A model generated the notes under the pieces. It searched no databases. It had not been told where the DNA came from and saw only the letters and a program-made list of their open reading frames with translations. A stretch of DNA of 64,000 nucleotides from JAKAGZ01 sp963748105. GTDB taxonomy: Bacteria; Bacteroidota; Ignavibacteria; Ignavibacteriales; Ignavibacteriaceae. A program made the translations under genes and the position numbers. The stretch lies in the NCBI GenBank assembly GCA_963748105.1, contig CAVVHP010000004.1:1-64000 (forward strand), written 5' to 3'. Position 1 is the stretch's first letter, and every line of letters begins with the position of its first letter. Below, one piece after another: positions 61,865-64,000 of this stretch.

Positions 61865-62709
61865 AAGTTTAAAAGTCTCATTAATATAAAAACGATCAGG
61901 CCAGCTGTTGAACCAAGGTAAATCCAGCGAAGGTATCTTCTCTTTCCAGAGCAATTAGCTTTTAATAATTTCACCGATGAATAGAGGATTACGGTGTCCA
62001 TCAAAATAAAAGCGATTAAATATTCAGCCGAAAACCAGTTCATTAGAAAAGGAAAAAGAGTAAGGGGCACAACCATGGAAAATATAGAGACACTTACTTT
62101 GATGGCTTTTTCCTGTCCGTATTTTATTGCCAGTGATTTTGAATTTATCAGCCTGTCACCGCTTATATCTACTGAATCGGCGGCTATTTCTTCACCCAGA
62201 TCTATTAAAGCCGCTATTAAGGAAAAAAGCAAGACGATTTTATTAAATGGCAGTCCGACTGATATGCCCCCGTAGATAAAAGTCATTCCTACCGAGAAGC
62301 TTACCATAATATTTCCCGGAAGCCCTGTTTTTTTGTATACAGAATTGTAAAAATAACCTATAATGAATAACAAGAATGAACATAGTAGCGCTATTATGCC
62401 TAATAAAACACTTAACCCGAGACCAATGACCAGCAGGACCATTGATAATACTAAAGTCTCTGAACTAGTAACGAGTCCGGATGGGATTGGTCGTTCCGGT
62501 GAATTTATTTTATCCGTTTCAACATCGAAGTAATCATTTAATACTAATATTGAAGCAGAGATAAAAAACATGGAGAAAAATCCAAATGCAGTTTCAGGAA
62601 CAGATGCGAATTTACCCAGCGCCAGTAATTGCCCCATAACTACGCATATACCGGCGGAGAAGGGAAGCTCAAAACGTAATAACCTGAAAAGACTCTTAAT
62701 TTTTCTCAT
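61861..62709 (-). CDS. UbiA-family prenyltransferase
   Basis: The 282-residue membrane protein has about eight hydrophobic helices and two Asp-rich motifs: NDYFDVETDKINSPERPIPS (residues 58-77) and D-x3-D-like DLGEEIAADSVDISGD (170-185). The first motif resembles archaeal digeranylgeranylglyceryl phosphate synthase (NDYFDxExDxINxPxRPIPSG) more than MenA or COX10. It would transfer a polyprenyl chain to an acceptor such as a quinone ring or a glycerol ether. It is translationally coupled to the methyltransferase. Confidence 0.9.
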   Translation of the reverse strand: MRKIKSLFRLLRFELPFSAGICVVMGQLLALGKFASVPETAFGFFSMFFISASILVLNDYFDVETDKINSPERPIPSGLVTSSETLVLSMVLLVIGLGLSVLLGIIALLCSFLLFIIGYFYNSVYKKTGLPGNIMVSFSVGMTFIYGGISVGLPFNKIVLLFSLIAALIDLGEEIAADSVDISGDRLINSKSLAIKYGQEKAIKVSVSIFSMVVPLTLFPFLMNWFSAEYLIAFILMDTVILYSSVKLLKANCSGKRRYLRWIYLGSTAGLIVFILMRLLNL

Positions 62710-62771
62710 ACGAAAGGCAAAATATTAAACGGTAAAAACAAAAGCTAACGTGCTCACTGCCTTCCCAGCTT

Positions 62772-62788
62772 GCCCCGCTCTACGGGGC
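62772..62788. other. GCCCCG-CTCTA-CGGGGC hairpin
   Basis: A perfect 6-bp GC stem without a U-run lies between the UbiA start and the GNAT stop; it could end the GNAT transcript weakly or be a small repeat. Confidence 0.4.
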
Positions 62789-62859
62789 GTCCGCTTAATT
62801 GGCTGTTTGTAATGATTCTTTATAATAAATTTTGATCAAATCTATAAATTCATCTTATT

Positions 62860-63393
62860 TTATTTTCGCTGTAAATATTCCTTTGCTGTTAATAAATACG
62901 AAGGATGATTTAAACCCGTCGGTGGATAAAATTCATCATGTGTATAACGAAATCCTAATTTTGAAAGTAAATTATAGGAAGATTTATTCATGGGATTATG
63001 ACCGGCAAAAAGAGCATTAACTTTTAATTCGTTAAATGCATATTCCATGACTTTATATAATGCTTCTGTGGCAAATCCTTTTCTCCAGTAATCCGGAAGA
63101 ATGTGTACACCAATTTCATTTATTCTTTTATTTACATTATAAGGTCTGAGGCCACAGCATCCAATATTTTGATTATTGTTGAGTAAAAAAACAGGCCAAT
63201 ATTGAATACCAAAAGTTTTTTCGGTTTCAATTTCCTTTTCGAATTTCTCCAATATTTGATCTTCACTTAATTTCCCGCGCGAATCAATAAATCTGGATAC
63301 TTCATGATTCCCCCATAATCTTTTCGCATAATGAAAATCATTATGTGCCCATATACGAAATCCTAATCTTCTTGATGAAAGAAAATATTCCAT
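62860..63393 (-). CDS. GNAT acetyltransferase, RimJ/RimL-like
   Basis: The 177-residue protein starts MEYFLSSRRLGFRIWAHNDF, the RimJ/RimL type opening, with the acetyl-CoA loop HILPDYWRKGFATEALYKVM and FAGHNPMNKSSYNLLSKLGF as motif B. The substrate is unknown; relatives acetylate ribosomal-protein N termini, aminoglycosides or other amines. No adjacent gene explains the role. The start is supported by the match to the family N-terminus. Confidence 0.88.
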   Translation of the reverse strand: MEYFLSSRRLGFRIWAHNDFHYAKRLWGNHEVSRFIDSRGKLSEDQILEKFEKEIETEKTFGIQYWPVFLLNNNQNIGCCGLRPYNVNKRINEIGVHILPDYWRKGFATEALYKVMEYAFNELKVNALFAGHNPMNKSSYNLLSKLGFRYTHDEFYPPTGLNHPSYLLTAKEYLQRK

Positions 63394-63401
63394 ACTTTTT
63401 A

Positions 63402-63794
63402 CTAAAATTTATATCCAAAGAAGAAAAGAAATATTGTACAAATTAAAACACAAAACCCTATATAAAGTATTGTAAAATTTTTTATCCGTTTTGTTACTTC
63501 GTTCTTTCTAAAATATATGATTATCTCCTCCCAGTTGTTATATACAAAAAAGTAAATTTGATTTACAACTAATAATATTAAAAACATTACCCCAAACAAT
63601 ATGAATGTAAAACTTGTGGTAAAACTCATTTCAAAATTATAAATACCTAGAGCACTTAATATTTTTAAAACCTGGTAAAATATTGAAAAAGGGAATATTG
63701 ATAAAATTATTGTAGCGGTTACTTGCGATACAAATGGATCAATCATTTTGCTGATCCATTTATAAACTTTAAAGTAAATATAATCGTATAACAT
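63402..63794 (-). CDS. Small integral membrane protein, unknown
   Basis: The 130-residue protein has about three hydrophobic segments (ATIILSIFPFSIFYQVLKIL, TSFTFILFGVMFLILLVVNQ, TILYIGFCVLICTIFLFFFG). Charged parts (NNWEEIIIYFRKNEVTKRIK) lie between the last two. Coding bias is AT-rich. It lies 8 bases from the GNAT start and may be co-transcribed. No family was recognised. Confidence 0.6.
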   Translation of the reverse strand: MLYDYIYFKVYKWISKMIDPFVSQVTATIILSIFPFSIFYQVLKILSALGIYNFEMSFTTSFTFILFGVMFLILLVVNQIYFFVYNNWEEIIIYFRKNEVTKRIKNFTILYIGFCVLICTIFLFFFGYKF

Positions 63795-63821
63795 TTTCTT
63801 TGCTTTTTGGGTGTATAACTA

Positions 63822-63984
63822 TTACTTATACGTCCTTATCAGAATGATTCCTACTATCAATCCAATCAAAGCGCCAATAACAGATCCGTATACAGCCCCC
63901 ATTCCGATAGACCCAAATGCTGAATTGAAAAAGCTGTCTGTGTTGAGCGGCTTGTTATAAGCACTTTTAAATTTATTTTACCAT
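63822..63984 (-). CDS. Small glycine-rich membrane protein, one frameshift
   Basis: On the minus strand from the ATG at 63984, after one extra base near 63976-63979 is removed, the protein reads MVNKFKSAYNKPLNTDSFFN, SAFGSIGMGAVYGSVIGALI, GLIVGIILIRTYK and stops at 63822 (about 53 residues). The repeated Gly spacing (GSIGMGAVYGSVIGALIGLI) is a glycine zipper, like the protein at 56844-56999. The reading rests on one frame correction, so the coordinates are provisional. Confidence 0.5.
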
Positions 63985-64000
63985 ATCTCAATGACTAGTA

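Noticed and set aside
1..64000. CRISPR array, prophage, insertion sequence or integrase
   Set aside because: No regularly spaced direct repeats, cas genes, transposase motifs or phage structural genes were seen; the repeats found are dispersed palindromes.
1..64000. tRNA and rRNA genes
   Set aside because: No tRNA-like TTCGANNC/acceptor pairs or rRNA segments were recognised in the gaps.

Overview
The window looks like a chromosomal segment of a Gram-negative bacterium of the FCB group, most likely an Ignavibacteria-like lineage (Ignavibacteriota/Bacteroidota). The support is a TonB-dependent receptor, DUF4252 and GIN-domain (DUF2807) proteins, ribosomal protein THX, many lipoproteins and AT-rich intergenic DNA. 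One promoter matches the ordinary sigma-70 consensus rather than the Bacteroidia type. Assignment to genus is not possible from sequence alone. No rRNA, tRNA, CRISPR array, insertion sequence or prophage was seen.

A technical point governs the reading. About fifteen genes, including single-copy housekeeping genes (clpB, mnmG, murQ, mfd, etfB), are split by one-base frameshifts, mostly at short homopolymers. Both parts always encode the expected protein in adjacent frames, so I annotate each as one gene and attribute most breaks to sequencing error.

Layout. 1-6.2 kb: an outer-membrane protein, a POT-like transporter, an SDR, an aldo/keto reductase, an NAD-binding protein and an HNH-type protein. 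6.3-13.4 kb: a proteostasis block (clpB, htpG, CbpA-type DnaJ, Hsp20) with a small GIY-YIG nuclease gene enclosed by palindromic repeats; this repeat family is confined to the first 13 kb. 13.8-18.8 kb: mnmE-mnmG-rsmG-murQ, with one perfect and one near-perfect parS site between mnmE and mnmG, suggesting the origin-proximal domain. 18.9-33.4 kb: PAP2 phosphatase, mfd, a serine hydrolase, THX, a GIN-domain protein, hemH, a flavodoxin-reductase-like protein, lipoproteins, msrA, and a DUF134 regulator plus NifX-like pair behind a palindromic operator. 33.4-37.1 kb: etfB-etfA-acyl-CoA dehydrogenase operon. 37.3-40.8 kb: TonB receptor, membrane-anchored protein, cytochrome c. 41-43.2 kb: SPFH protein, two tandem paralogues and an Arc-like repressor, preceded by three 11-bp-phased TGATAT repeats.

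43.5-50.5 kb is the most interesting region. A SpoIIE-type phosphatase is followed by a secreted protein, an MFS transporter, and a BlaI-M56(BlaR1-like)-serine hydrolase operon with two BlaI-type operators around a consensus promoter. The M56 protein has no penicillin-binding sensor. Instead it carries a periplasmic region (module 1, proline-rich, coiled coil, module 2) whose two modules recur in the secreted protein on the other side of the transporter.

50.7-64 kb: glycosylasparaginase, NudC, a DUF3298 lipoprotein, a MarR-GNAT fusion with a palindromic operator, a VOC protein, DUF1003, RidA, beta-carbonic anhydrase, an ECF sigma/anti-sigma/DUF4252 operon with a recognisable ECF promoter, a fungal-type cytosine deaminase, DDAH, and a methyltransferase-UbiA pair whose first Asp-rich motif resembles archaeal ether-lipid prenyltransferases.
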